From Irpex lacteus (Eukaryota > Basidiomycota > Agaricomycetes > Polyporales > Irpicaceae): a stretch of DNA of 64,000 nt. The position numbers were made by a program, and so were the translations under genes. Position 1 is the first letter of the stretch. Each line of letters opens with the position of its first letter. Shown one piece after another: positions 22,387-35,020 of the stretch. Location: contig MQVO02000007.1 of the NCBI GenBank assembly GCA_001986395.2, positions 62,001 through 126,000 on the forward strand, written 5' to 3'. The notes below the pieces were generated by a model. That model was not told where the DNA came from, searched no databases, and was given only the letters and a program-made list of their open reading frames with translations.

Positions 22387-24850
22387 ATGTCGTCCTCTAC
22401 CACCAACCAGCACCGACGTCGACGGACAAAAAAGCAACGAAAGCAAGCCTCCTCATCGCCAGAATCCTCGCCAGCCTCTGACGAGAAAGGAATGCCCAGA
22501 AACCCACGAGCTCAGACAACCTCGCTCGAGAGTATCAGTATTCAGCCACGAACACCTAGGACGCCCCGTTCCAATGGCGGGCATTATAGAGCTAGTGATG
22601 AGATAGGGCCTGAGGAGGTGGAGTTGAGCTTGTTAGGGGAGGATGAGCGGCGCGAGGGGATGACGGTGGAGGAAGAGCAGGAGTATCTTGCTCAGTCGGA
22701 AAAGAAGCCCATGTCTACGAAGGACAAGAGGGCTTTCGCACTCCTTATTATTCTATGTGAGTCAGTCCTCAGGCAAGAACATGTTCGCCTCTCTGACCTT
22801 TTATAAGATTTAATCCAGGGTTTCCCGGTACGAGTGCATGCCTTATACCCGGTACTACTGTTTCCCTGACCGATTGTGTGGAACACTAGCTTGGGCTTGC
22901 ATTAGGTGAGTTACAATATCGCTTCACGTCTGTCTCGTTGTTTGACCTTCATTGCGCAGGATCTCTTCCATTCCTTCTCAAAGAACATCTATCATATTCG
23001 CAGATTGCAGTATTCTCATTAGCAAGCTACCCATACTCACTCAAGCTATTATGGTCACCAATAGTCGACTCCCTATTCATACCCTCCGTCGGCCGCCGTA
23101 GATCATGGATTATACCCATGCAACTGCTCATAGGCACGCTCATGCTCGCCATCTCCTTTAACGCGGAGGAATACATGAACAATGTACGTGTCTCGCCCGT
23201 TCCAGGTATGCTTGGCTCATTCCGAATGTATAGCCATCAGAGCATATTTATACCATGTCGATTGCGTTCACTACGCTTGTCGTTCTTTCCGCCACACAGG
23301 GTATGTCACTGCACTATGCACTGGACTTGCTTGCTGACGTGTCAGCGCTCCAGATATTGCGGTGGATGGTACGCATCAATCCCGTCCGCATCAAAAGTCT
23401 CAGCGCACTGATCTCCGTATCGTGATCAGGTTGGGCGTTGACCCTCCTTTCACAGGATAACCTCTCTTACGCAAGTACATGCCAAACTATTGGTCTTAAT
23501 ACAGGCTACTTTGCCTCATTTACCGTTTTCCTCGCACTCAACAGCGAGACCTTTGCGTACGTACCAAACTCATATATTCCTTCTTACCAATGCACTTACT
23601 GACTCGTTGGAAAGTGAGAAGTGGGGTCTTCCTCGCTTGCATTTGAGCACGTACATGCAATTTTGCAGTGCATTCTCGTTCCTTGTCACGGTTTGGCTTT
23701 TATTCGTGAAAGAGGTAATGCAGTCGTACGAGTTACCGAGATAATGTGCTGAAACGAACCCGTCCCAGGACAGAGAACATGATGATGAAGACCTCAGCAT
23801 CAAGACCGTCTATCTCACTATGTGGAACATCTGCAAACTCAAGCGTAAGTAGAACCTCTGCGATTAACTTTGCCATTGCTCGAATTAACCTTCTGTTCCA
23901 GACATACAGATCCTTTGTGTACTGCATCTCTTCGCCAAGATCGGCTGGGCCGCTCATGACGCCGTCACACAACTCAAGATGGTTGAGAAGGGTCTCGGGC
24001 GGGAGGATCTTGCGGTTGCGGTACTCATAGACTTCCCGTTCCAAATGCTAGCAGGTTATGTAGCAGGCCGGTGGTCAAGAGGTGACAAACCGCTCCGCCC
24101 ATGGATATGGTCGTTCTGGCCTCGATTGCTGCTGGCTTTCCTTGCCACGCTGATGGTCCTATACTTCCCCAAGCCGCCGATCAGCTTTGGGTTCTTCGTA
24201 CTCATCATTCTGCAGACTGTGCTCTCGTCGTTCGCGGGGTAAGGATCCCTCAGCTACTTGTGCCTTTTATCTGATTGTTCTGACGATCATCCTATACTCA
24301 GCACTGTTCAATTCGGCGGCATCTCTGCATTCCACACCAGAATCTCAGATCCAGTCGTCGGAGGTACCTACATGACAGTAAGTTGTAAGTGGATCGTCGG
24401 TAGTTTAATGCTCACACGTTCCTATAGCTTCTTGCAACCTTCACCAACCTTGGTGGAACCTGGCCGCGATTCTTCGTACTGAAGGGAGTAGATTTCTTCT
24501 CAGTCGCCACTTGCCAAATCAAAGAACAAGGTTTGACGGTTCCAGGTCAGCGCCATCTCTAACTCTGTGTTGTTGTAATACTTATGAAGGATTCAGCCGC
24601 CGAGTGCGTGTCTGATCACGGTAAAGCCGCATGCACAGATCTAGGAGGCGAATGCATAACAGAGCGTGATGGATACTACATTGTATCCACCATATGCTTG
24701 GCCTTGGGCGTGTTGTCGGTAATATTCTTCATGATTCCTACTGCAAGGAAACTACAAGGTGCGTTGGGTGAACTACAGCGGAGCCATGTCAAACATTAAT
24801 TGGTGTCTCGTGCAGCTGTCCCACCGAGCAAATGGCGTGTAACGTCATGA
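22387..24850 (+). CDS. Acetyl-CoA transporter, SLC33A1/AT-1 family (major facilitator)
   Basis: Fourteen exons join in frame (for example introns 22757-22807, 22828-22889, 22906-22959, 23184-23233, 23301-23353, 23369-23429, 23557-23614, 23845-23901, 24239-24301, 24546-24596 and 24759-24815). A Ser/Arg-rich cytosolic N-terminus is followed by about twelve hydrophobic segments. Family landmarks are YLIQGFPLGLALGSLPFLL, SYPYSLKLLWSPIVDS, SATQDIAVDGWALTLL, AKIGWAAHDAVTQLKMVEKG and THF-type loops such as GGTYMTLLATFTNLGGTWP. The protein would import acetyl-CoA into the ER/Golgi lumen for protein acetylation, by homology with human SLC33A1. Several very short exons (for example 22808-22827 and 22890-22905) make automated models error-prone. 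The start ATG at 22387 is the first in this frame. Confidence 0.9.
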
Positions 24851-25208
24851 CCGTAGGAGGCGTGGTATGCGTGTCAGTGATTGTTATCGTCGCAGTAGAA
24901 TCTTGTATACGACTACACCTGCATGTATTAGGGACACAACGTGTTGAAAACGAGGAGATTACGCCATATCCGTATTTTGTGATATTTTTCACCGCATTTT
25001 CTGGCGGGTAGCGCCGCGAGGTCATGCACGAGCGCTTCGATGGCCAGCTATCCTCACCGCCTGAAAGGCTGATTTCAGCATCTCTCTCTGCTACCACCGC
25101 CTTGCTCCTACAAAGCAACAGCTGCACACAAAGCACTCTGTCGACCCTTCTCAAGGCTTGACCTGCTACTCAACCACTCGCACACACCCCGAGTAACTCG
25201 ACCTCAAA
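24851..25208. promoter_or_regulatory. Intergenic / promoter of the GYF-domain gene
   Basis: A 358-bp gap separates tandem genes. The last ~100 bp are rich in CA and CT, ending in a CTCGACCTCAAAATG start context. No ORF was recognised. Confidence 0.45.
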
Positions 25209-28200
25209 ATGACCACCACAACAATGCATTTTGGCCCCGAATGGATGCGCAAGGCTCCTTCGCGTGCAAATCCTTCTCCGCCGCTGGCCACTCCAGCTGG
25301 CACAGGGGCATCAACCTATTCAGCTCTCGTCGCACCAGCTACTCAGCCGCCCCCTGAGAAGCCTGACCCTGCGAATCCATTCAGATATTCCAAGGAGGAG
25401 TTGATCAGAATTTACAAGGAGGGCGGAGGCAAAGGAGGCCTGGGACTGGAGGTGGAACGATGGGAGGGTATCGTTCGCGAAGTGGGCTCTGATCCTATTG
25501 GCCTGAAGGAGTTGAGTGAGGCGGAGAAGAAGGTTAGTTTCCTTCCAGTTTTTGCACGCGTAAGTAAGCACATAAGCTCATTGGTGGCGTCTGCAGATTT
25601 TTGCAAGCCCCCTCAATTCTGAGATGCGTCGTAGGCCTTCGACCGATTATCTTACGCTGTCTACTGCGGCTCTTGGAGAGAGGCCCAAGCTTGGACATAG
25701 TACCAGCTCGGGTCTCGGGAGTCCCATGAGAGAGCGTATAGGTGGTTTCATGGGCAGGAGGAGGGGAGACAGCACAGGTGAGAGTGTTGCGTGTCCTCTC
25801 CATTGACCCACTTGTTTACGTCGCCACGATGCATTGAAGACCAGGCTCCTTTGACTATTCCTCGGAAGCTGTCGCAGTCGTCCCTGCAGCCACCCTTAGC
25901 CTCGCCTCGTGATGCTCTCCCATCTCCTAGACGCATGGGATCTGGCTTTGATGGTGTCTTGAGTGACTCGTGGTCTGCCAGGCGGCGTGCATCGGAAGGA
26001 TTACTGAAGGGTAATGACCGCCCAGTAGAGCCGGGGGATCCTCATGAGGGCACGAAGACGGTGGGAATCAAGGAAGAGGACGAGGAAGGCGGGGCTTCTC
26101 GACTTGAACCTACTGCTTCAAATGGCGCCGTATCTGGTAGTCAGACGGACCAGCCCTCCCAGGATTCCGCTGTCAATGGTGCTGGTCACGCCCAGGCAAC
26201 TTTAGGCACCATATCTGGTGGTATGAACAATCTTTCACTGGAACCCAGCTCGCAGAATAGCCCTCAGATACCTCCCACTGCAACCAATGTCCCTCCCGGA
26301 CCACCACCTGGTTTGTCCGATCCAGCCACCATGGAGTGGACCTACCTCGATCCACAAGGGCAGGTGCAAGGTCAGTGTGTCTCTTGCATGCGATTACTGT
26401 TACTGAAACTACCGCTTCGCAGGTCCTTTCCCCGCTCCTACAATGCAAAAGTGGTATGAAGATGGCTACTTTACGGCGAACCTTCTCATGAAACGCGCAA
26501 ACGTCGATACGGAATGGACGTCAGTTGGCGCGTTGCTTCAGCGTGCAGGGAATCCTCGCCCCTTCCTTACTCATCTCGCTCCCGCCGTTCCTCAGCCCCA
26601 GCCTCCCGCCATGCCTCGCCGTGATCCCTTGTTGGAAGGCCACGTACAAGATGGCTCGTTCGGTTCTCCCTTCCAACCGGTGCCTACGCGCTCTCTTCGA
26701 ACCTCTGCTCTCGATTCGTATATGCACAACGGTTCTCTCGTCCCGGATTCTCCGTCCTCCTCATTCAGTGTTGGCAGATTCAGTAACGATTCCCCGGATC
26801 CCAATGCGTTCGGTAGTCGGCTCGGTAACATATACAACGGCTCGCCAGTAGGCTCTCGTCTCGGTTTTCCTGGTGTTCAAAATGGCTTAGATCCCCAGCG
26901 TCGCCAGACGTTTGACACTGCCGTGGATCCTCTTATGCCTCGACAAGGCTACCCTGGTTACGTGCAGCGCACTGGATCGACGGACGGCCTAGGATACAGT
27001 GGTGAGCATCGAACGATATAGAGAGAATTCTCAGTTAATTGTCGCGTCAGATTCCTTCTCTTCAGCCCCCAGTAACCCTTATATGACCAGCAACGCTTCT
27101 CAGGCCAGTGTCACGGAAAAATCGGAAGACTTCAACAATGGGCGTGGATTCATAGGTGATGCACAACAACCCGCGCACCATTCTCCCTTCATTGGCTCTG
27201 ATATCGGCGCTGGCATTCGGGATGGACCTCGCTTGCTCAAGCGGGAGCTGTTCGAACGAGCAGACTCACAGCAACTGGGCATTCAAGCTCAGTTCCCTCA
27301 TACTAATATAGGATATCCCGCTGGCCAACCATTCGCCCAAACTCAGCCTATTCCCTACGTTCAACCAGACGCACGCTCCTTACAGTCAATTCCTCCTACT
27401 CCAGATCGCCCTTCGGTGGCAGGTCTAGGACAGCAACATTCCTTTGGTTCTCCTCAAACTCAACCTCACTCTCCCTGGCCCGCGCAAGACGGCCTCGCGC
27501 CTCGTCGTCCAGGACCATTCGAGCCTAACTATCCTACCTCGCGCAATACTGTGCCAGTCAAGCCCGTGGTGCCTGTCCAACAGCCAGTTACTCCTCAGAC
27601 TCAACCCGCCGTCCCTGCCGTTCAGCCTACCAAGCAGTCCCCATGGTTCACTGCCTCTCAGAACGTTGTTGTTGACGGATGGGCAACTGATCCGAGCAGT
27701 CTCACTACTGCGAACCTCGGTCAACACAACAAGCAGCAGGAACGAGAGCGGCAAGAGCAACCAGTTCAACCAGCGCAGAAGGTCGAAAGCCCTGTAGCCG
27801 CGCCACCAGTGCAGCCGGAACCAACCCCTCAACCTCAACAGGAGCCTGAGCCCGTTGTCATTAATACCGAGGCGACTGCTCCCACTGGCAAGTCTCGGCG
27901 CAAGCAGACCACACCCGCAACTGCGACAACGCCTGCTCAACCTGCCGTCAAGGCTTCCGTGGCTCCTGAAACGACCCCTTCTCCTAAGCCTCCTTCTCCC
28001 TCTGCTCCTGCGGAGGCGAAGTCAGCCTGGTCTATCGAGGAGGAGAAAAAACCACTCAGCCTTCGTGAGATCCAAGAGTTGGAGCTCAAGAGGACCGAAA
28101 GTCGTAAGGCGGCTGAGCGTGAGCGAGAACGTGTGGTTCGTGCAGCAGCAGCTTCTACTCCCTCCGCACCCGAAGACGTGCAGACGATTTCTTGGGGCCT

Positions 28201-29157
28201 TCCAACTTCGCAGGCTGGTAGCCGAGTCGCCAAGGAAGTGCCCACTTCTACTTCGTCGAATGTCACTACTCCGGCTACACCAGCAGTCCCTCCCGTGTGG
28301 ACGACCGCAGCCAAGGCTCCTGCCGTGAAGAAGACTATGAAGGAGATCCAAGAGGAAGAGGAGAGGCGTAAGAAACAAGCTGTGAAGGATAAGGAAACGA
28401 TTGCTGCTGCTGCTCGCAGGGCATATGCTGAGACTACCACCAGAGTGCGTCATTTGATTTCACGTCAGGACCATCCTAACCTTTCGATTAGCCTACTCCT
28501 CCCGTGCAGACTGGCGGTGCTTGGACTACTGTCGGTTCCGGCGGCAAGGCACCCGCAGCTGCGGTACCTGCTCGCCCAGCAATTTCGACTGCTCCCTCCG
28601 CAACAAAGCCAGCTTCCGTGGTGTCGACTCCTACACTTACAGCAGCTTCCATCGCCGCTCGCTCGCCGGCTGTGGCGACTCCTACGAGGTCCCCGGTCGT
28701 CACTGCTGCGATCAAGCTTGCACCTGCCGCACCTAAAGAGGAGACCCCCTCTGCACCATCGCATGAGTTCCTCAAGTGGATGGCCGATGCTCTGAAGGGA
28801 TTGAATAACTCCGTTAACCGTGAGTCTCAACAACGCTCGTTATTAGCTTCACTACTGAATTTGCCCGCAGTTGAGGAGATCACGTCGATACTGCTCACCT
28901 TCCCACTTGATCCTGACCCTTCCACCGTCGAGGTCATTTCTGACCTGATCTACAGTAACAGCACAACTCTCGACGGCCGTCGCTTCGCCGCCGAGTTTGT
29001 TAGCAAGCGCAAAGCCGATGCCAAGAGTTCTGCCAACTCTGTCAGTAACAAGCCGCTCTCCATTGCCGATGTGGTGAAGACTCAGCCCAAGCCCGCCCAG
29101 AATGAGTGGGGTGGGTTCAAGGTTGTGAACAAGAAGAAGAAGGGTGCGCGTGCGTAG
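25209..29157 (+). CDS. GYF-domain protein (Smy2/GIGYF-like)
   Basis: Seven exons. Introns: 25533-25596, 25778-25839, 26371-26422, 27002-27050, 28445-28491 and 28820-28870. The GYF fold is split by an intron at 26371: MEWTYLDPQGQVQG joins PFPAPTMQKWYEDGYFTANL, matching the family pattern W-x-Y-x-D...QGPF...M..W...GYF. The rest is Pro/Gln-rich disorder with a long charged helix (EIQELELKRTESRKAAERER, about 28075) and a second (KEIQEEEERRKKQAVKDKE). The C-terminus ends in a basic patch (GGFKVVNKKKKGARA). GYF domains bind proline-rich PPG-phi peptides. Smy2/GIGYF proteins act in translational repression, mRNA decay and COPII traffic. The length, about 1,200 residues, fits GIGYF-type proteins. Confidence 0.88.
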
Positions 29158-29425
29158 GGAGACGAGATGTATACATCGTTTGTGGTTGTAATAGGGTGTT
29201 AGTTCAGATGTATGACTGTATCGTACTCATGTTGTGCTTCAAATATTGTAATCGTTCTTGCTGTAATGCATGGTGCTGCCAACGTTATCCTTCCGCAGAC
29301 GCCTCGTCCGGAGATCTCTTCAGGGGATTAACGATTGTCGTCTATGTTACGTACATGTATAAGAGTCGCAGGAAGGTATAATGACGAGTATAATCCTGAC
29401 GCTCGATAGACTATGTGTAGCTCAT

Positions 29426-30944
29426 CTACTGAGTCCCGGCGTTGCTGGCATTCTGTACCCCATCCTCCACCGAATTCATACCAAGCAACGCCTGCACATC
29501 CATCGATCCATCCTCCTTCAAGAAATCCAGATTGAAATTCGTAGCGTCGTCAGAAGACGCATGCTGGGGGTCTTGTGCGCTGGTTGTCCCAGAAACTGCC
29601 GTCAACCCCGCCAAGAACGACTCAGGGGAGGCATCTGAGTCTAACAAATTAGCAGACGGTTGAGGTGCGCCGTCAGCGGTCCCAGCAGTCGACGTCGGGT
29701 CGTGCGAGGCCGTGAGGCTAGCCAAGAGTTCTTCGCTGACTTTGGCGGCGTCTTCACTTGTGGGAGGGGCAGCAGATATGTCACCAAAGAGACTGAAGTC
29801 CATGGCCTCTTCTTTGACTGGAACAGGCCCGTTTGAGCCGCTCGCAGTGGAGCCAGGGGCACCACCCGATGGAGGGATACCTTCACTGCTGTCTGCGCCG
29901 CCAAATAGCTCCATATCTATGTCAAGCAGCTCGATGGGTTTGTCGGCGGTAGTGCCCAGGCGTGCGTCCATCCCATTTGGCACAGACGGAGGCGGCATTC
30001 CAACCGAGACGTCGTCGTCCATGGTGAGGTCTATGGTGACATCGCCTGGTGGGCCGAACGGGAAATCTGGAGCGAGTTGGGGGATGCTGGTCTTTGGAGC
30101 TAGCATCACGGGAGAGGCGAGACCAGAGGGCATGCTCATGTCTTCTGGGTTTAGACGCAAGGCTGTTGCTGAGAGGTCCAGTTTGTGAGGGAAGGCGGGT
30201 CGTTGGAGGGATGAGAGGGAGATGGTGGATTGGCGTCGCCCTGTCAGACTTGATGATGCTTTAGACGACACTGCGGAGAGTGGCTCTGAGGATTCGGTTG
30301 CGGGAGAGAATGGAGGGGGAGCGGCGGCGGCGGCAGCCTTCGCCGCTTCTGCTGCTTTGGCTTCTTCTTCAGCTTTTATACGGTTCTTTTCGCGTTCGAG
30401 GTCTCGTTGGAGAACCTTGATAGCGCGGTCCTGTGAAAGTAATATGGAGCTTAGACGTATTGTGCGAGAGTAGGGACGAGCTCACTCACTAGCTGAGTTT
30501 GCATGGCATCACATAGTTGATCATACTTCTCCAGCTCGCGTCCAAGGGAGGCCGTGACCGCACGAGGAGGATATGGAGCATGTCTGTGGATGCGACTAAG
30601 GAAACGTTTAAGATCGGGGTCACCCCAGCATATGTAGCGTCCTACTCACAGTTTCTGAGTATCATTGTAGAATCGTAGTATTTGCCCCGTCTTAATAGTA
30701 GCAGTCTACAGAGTTACAAGTCAGTAAGTAATATCAGGACTGGGTACCAAGGCCGGCTGACCTTCAAGCAATTGTTCAATGCCACTGCTTCAGGCACCAA
30801 TATACCTGGTGGAACAGCCGCGGCTGCAGGTACGGGTGGTGGCGGCATTGACTGCGCATTCTGTGTTTTTGGAAGATTAGGAGGCGTTCCAATATTCGCA
30901 GCGGAGGAGAGCTTGCGTTGAATAGGACGGGGTTTGGGAGCCAT
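29426..30944 (-). CDS. Unidentified Ser/Pro-rich, probably nuclear protein with N-terminal helical domain
   Basis: Four exons, with introns 30706-30761, 30596-30649 and 30431-30489. The product is about 450 residues, starting MAPKPRPIQRKLSS. A conserved-looking helical part follows (NNCLKTATIKTGQILRF, RAVTASLGRELEKYDQLCDA, DRAIKVLQRDLEREKNRI), then an Ala run and a long acidic, Ser/Pro-rich tail. The tail contains VTIDLTMDDD, PIELLDIDMELFGG and NFNLDFLKED. These short acidic-hydrophobic motifs resemble SUMO-interaction or transactivation segments. The layout, a helical N-terminus plus disordered acidic tail, recalls fungal Mediator tail subunits such as Med2, but the match is weak. It diverges from the Vps38-like gene across a 433-bp promoter. 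Confidence 0.7.
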
Positions 30945-31377
30945 GGGTCACGATAAGTCGCCGGTAGGTAGTTGTGTGGGTACGTTTATGCTATATTATA
31001 GCATTCAATAAAAGCCCACTAATTACGAGTTCGCACGACGCTGTGTCGAGCAGAAAGACGGTGGTGGTGGTCGAAAAGAGAGAAGGGAGGCGCACTGAGA
31101 CCGATCGTATATTTCGGGATCAATTGCAGGAATATTGGTCAAATCACGGCCATAATCTTGCTCTCTCCTCCCATCTCGCTCAATTCGCTGTTTCTCTATT
31201 TAGACACACAACGACATAACTTGGAAGCAAGGCAGCCTTGTGCTCGTTCTATTCTTGTCGCAGTGCAGCAGGTCCCACAGCAACCAGCTTGTGAAGGCGT
31301 CTGCTCAAGATACGCCTCCAAGCTTTAAAGACCCTGGCTAGTGGCATTGCGCAGCGATCAGGGCTTGGTCGGGTGCC
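30945..31377. promoter_or_regulatory. Divergent promoter region
   Basis: This 433-bp region lies between the starts of the minus-strand unidentified gene and the plus-strand Vps38-like gene. It contains AT-rich patches (TATATTATAGCATTC near 30990) and no coding signal. Shared control is inferred only from the head-to-head layout. Confidence 0.5.
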
Positions 31378-34300
31378 ATGCCAGGAGTTGGGAAGCTTGC
31401 ACGCACGCTATCCCAGGGAAAGGATGACCACGAAGAATTGGTGTGTTCATATACCAACGTTGTCTATCTAACCCGTATTTATCACCTTGTAGCAACGCAG
31501 AATACGCCATATAACGTCTCTACAAGTGCGGAATCTTACACCGTTTCCTGCTCGCGATGAGTTTGCGTCTGCGCTCTCCCAGCCATCTGAGCAGCCGCAG
31601 TTCACCGCCCACGGACATCTATCCGACGACCTTGATCTCTCAGTGAGCAAGAGAAGAGGACGGAGGAGGTCATCCACGTCTGTCAGTACTATCACCTGGC
31701 AGGAACCTCCCACGAATGGATCTCAAGACACGTCGGATGTGGCAGGTAGGAAGAGGGCAATGTCTCGTGCGAGCATCGCGACGACCTCCAGTATTGGCCG
31801 TACAACAGGCCATGGTAGTGCTGCTCCTGCTCGTCCCCCTCTTCGTCAGAGAACGTTGTCTACGGCATCCACCATCTCGCAGGGGACGACACGCTCACAT
31901 GAACTCCCTGTGCAACCAACAATATCCCTCTCACGGTTTCTACAGGATACATCTCAAGAAACCCTAGAGCATATTCTGCAGTCACGTCTGGTGGAAACAT
32001 TCTTGACCTTGCGGGCCGTTCAAACTGAAAGCCGTTCTTCCGAAGTCATATTGCAGCCGCCACCTCCTGGTCACCGGGCGAGTGCTATGAATGGGCACGA
32101 AGAACCCAAGACGCATAGACGCAGCTCGACTGCATCTTCAGGAAGCGGGTCGCTGCCTCGATCATTAGTATCTGGCAGGAATGCTGCCTCTCATAGTCTG
32201 GGCCCCAAGGCAGGACCGTCCGGTCATTCTAAATCACTATCGCTTTCGGCCAGCAAGAATACCCTCACACCATCCGCCACTAAACCTTTGTCCCAGCGCT
32301 CCGTCCCACGGGGCTCAACGACACCGAAAGCCCCCTCTACACCGTTTTCGGCTCCGTTTTCGTCTGAATCCCATATTCAAAGGCCCATACCCGATTATAT
32401 TTCCCCTATCTCTAAGCCCTCTACTAATCCTCGTTTTGAGATCGACCCTCAGGGCGGTTTCGAGTTCGCACCGACTACAGACCTAGGAGCTACAAAGATG
32501 GTGGTAGAGATCTGGGGCAGACTGTCTCATGACATGCGTGACAAGGGGAAAGGGAAGGAGAGGGCTCATCCTTCGCCAGTGCCTAGTCACGAGGAGGACT
32601 GGCAAATCCTTAAGAGTTGGGAGGTCGACCTTAATAAACTAGTTCCTTTTGACGATGATGTGAGTGGATTTACTTCACTTGTTCGTCGACATCTACTGAA
32701 CCCTCTTCTCCAGTTCGCGCAGCATCCCTCTCACATACCATCAAACACACTATGCATCACTTTAGAACCGTTTGGGAAGACATATTACGTCCCGACACCC
32801 CGACCATCCACGACACTCTTTCGTCATTCGCGTTCTCCGTCGCCTTCAGCAGGATACAACTCCGACCCGGAATCCAATATTCGCAACGTCGAGGCTCGAA
32901 CACCTATAACAGCCAAACACCCTCCTGATCCTCAGGACGAACATGTGCCAGCCGACATATCCCAGCCAGAATCAGATCATGACCTTGAACAACGGAACAG
33001 TCGTTGGAAACGCCTGCGAGTATCTGCATCATGGCAGTCAATCATGAAGTATGTCAAATTATGCAATTTTGAGACTCGAACGTTGACGTTTGACACTGCA
33101 CAGACTTGTCACCCTTCAAGCAGTCATTCAGGATACGGAACGGTCAGTCGCTGACTTGGGTCGAGAAATCGCACCCTACCTGGTTGACCGTTCTACTGTC
33201 GCTCTGGTGAGTATCTCGCTCTGAGTCGCCCGCCATCCCACCTGGGATTAGCATTCCTCATCTGCCCATATATCACGCGTCTGAACTACATTGACAAAGA
33301 ACCGCGAAGTGTCGGAGCGTGAAGCTTGGGTGAACGACCTTCGGACCCAACGAGCCTCATTGCAAGCCAGAACAGAAGAGTGTAAGTACCGGTACTCGTT
33401 CCGGACGACTTCGATCGCTTACTGCTTATCATAGTGCGTCGACGAGTACAACAGAAACGGGAAGAACTTGAAGGCCGGAGAAGGATGCTTTCCTCAGCGT
33501 ACGAAGTTCATGAGGAAGACGTCCGCCAAGAATCGGACCAAAAAGTCCACGTGGAAGAGGCAAGGTGAGCCCATCCTCCACCCCGCAGATCCTTTGACAA
33601 ATCCCACACGCACACACTCTAACGCGTGATATTGGATTTTTCTTCTTTTCTAGGACCGACTTGATGCTCCTTCGCAGCCAACTTGCGCCCCTGCGGAACG
33701 AGCTTCTCACCTCGCTCGCGTTCATCTTCCCCATCGAGCTTCTTTCCCCGCCAGATCTTCTGTTTACTATCCTTGATGTCCCGCTTCCCATACCGTCGGG
33801 ACCCACAGAACCCGCGCCTCCGTTGTCGGTGCCATCACGGAAGGATGTTACCGAGGATAGTGTGGCGACGGCGTTAGGGTATGCGGCGCAGCTCGTGCAG
33901 CTGCTTGCCGCGTATTTGGGACAGAGGTTGGTTTATCCTGTGACTTGTGTGGGGAGTCGGAGCGTGATCAAGGATGGAATATCTGCTATGGTTGGCCCGA
34001 GGATGTAAGTTTCCAAGTCTTTCAAACTATTTCCTGATTTGATTGAGTTTGGGCAGGTTTCCGTTGTTTTCAAAGGGCGTGGACACGTACCGGTTTGAGT
34101 ATGGGGTATTCCTTTTGAACAAGAATATCGAGATGGTACGTCTGAACGCGTTCTGTGATAATTGCTGGTTACCTATGGTTTATTGCATAGCTTATGTCGG
34201 AACACGACCTTCGAGCTCTCGATATGCGCCACACTCTACCTAACCTCAAGAACCTCCTTCTAACACTTACTAATCCGGATACAGTTACGCCAAGGTAAAT

Positions 34301-35020
34301 CTCCTCAATATTGCTATACGCCTATTAACACATCCTTTGCGCAGAACTCACCATCGCGCATCAAGTATCGCCTCCACTACTATTTCTGCTCTACAGTCGC
34401 CCGCGCTCGCACCTGCGGTCACCGTCACTGAACCTGACAATCTGGACAGTAACACTCTGGATTCTGCAGATACATCCACCACTCCAGAAGGCCCTACGAT
34501 TGAAATCGACTCTCCTCCAGCCAGTGGATCGACCACACCCACAGTGCCCACTCCGACGAGCACGGTGCGCAAGTCCAGAGCATTTCTAGACCTAACACCG
34601 CTGTCCGGTTTCTGGAGATCTCGAAATACGTCAAGCTCAAGCTCACGGTCAAGTAGCGGGAAAGCAGAGCCTCCGCTCGAAGACGACCACGCCGACGAAG
34701 CCACCCCAACGCTCTCTTCCGCTACCGTTAAATTCGTGCAGGAGATGCAAGATGAGGCGGCGACGAACAGTGGGGACGACGAGGATGATTCAGATCGCCG
34801 TACTATTCAGGCTCCCGGTGGCGAGTCGGGGGACGAACTGGTGTCGTCGGCTACAGTGCGGAAGGGTCGGTCCAAGACGGAGCCGAAGAGTTTGATGGTG
34901 AATGGGAATGGTATGAATGGGAGGGTGGGGTCTGGACGTGATGAGGTGGAAGTGAAGAAGGAAGAGAAGACGGCTGGCCAGTTGAGCATGGAACCTCACG
35001 TCGTGGATGGTGTGAGCTAG
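31378..35020 (+). CDS. UVRAG/Vps38-like subunit of the class III PI3-kinase complex
   Basis: Nine exons. Introns: 31441-31492, 33049-33103, 33207-33299, 33382-33434, 33565-33653, 34005-34056, 34136-34190 and 34295-34344. The N-terminal half is a Ser/Arg-rich low-complexity region with an embedded C2-like segment (ATKMVVEIWGRLSH, SWEVDLNKLVPFDDD, NTLCITLEPFGKTYYVP). A coiled coil follows (LQAVIQDTERSVADLGREI through RRRVQQKREELEGRRRML and YEVHEEDVRQESDQ). The BARA2-like region then runs SALGYAAQLVQLLAAYLGQR..YPVTCVGSRSVIKDGIS..FPLFSKG, ending RFEYGVFLLNKNIEML. This order is that of Atg14/UVRAG/Vps38 proteins. They join Vps34-Vps15-Vps30/Beclin to make PI3P on endosomes or autophagosomes. The C2 module favours UVRAG/Vps38 over Atg14. 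The last exon is an acidic Ser-rich tail. Confidence 0.85.

Noticed and set aside
17530..29157. GH16 enzyme, transporter and neighbours as a biosynthetic gene cluster
   Set aside because: No backbone synthase, oxidoreductase set or pathway regulator is present; the neighbours are unrelated housekeeping genes.
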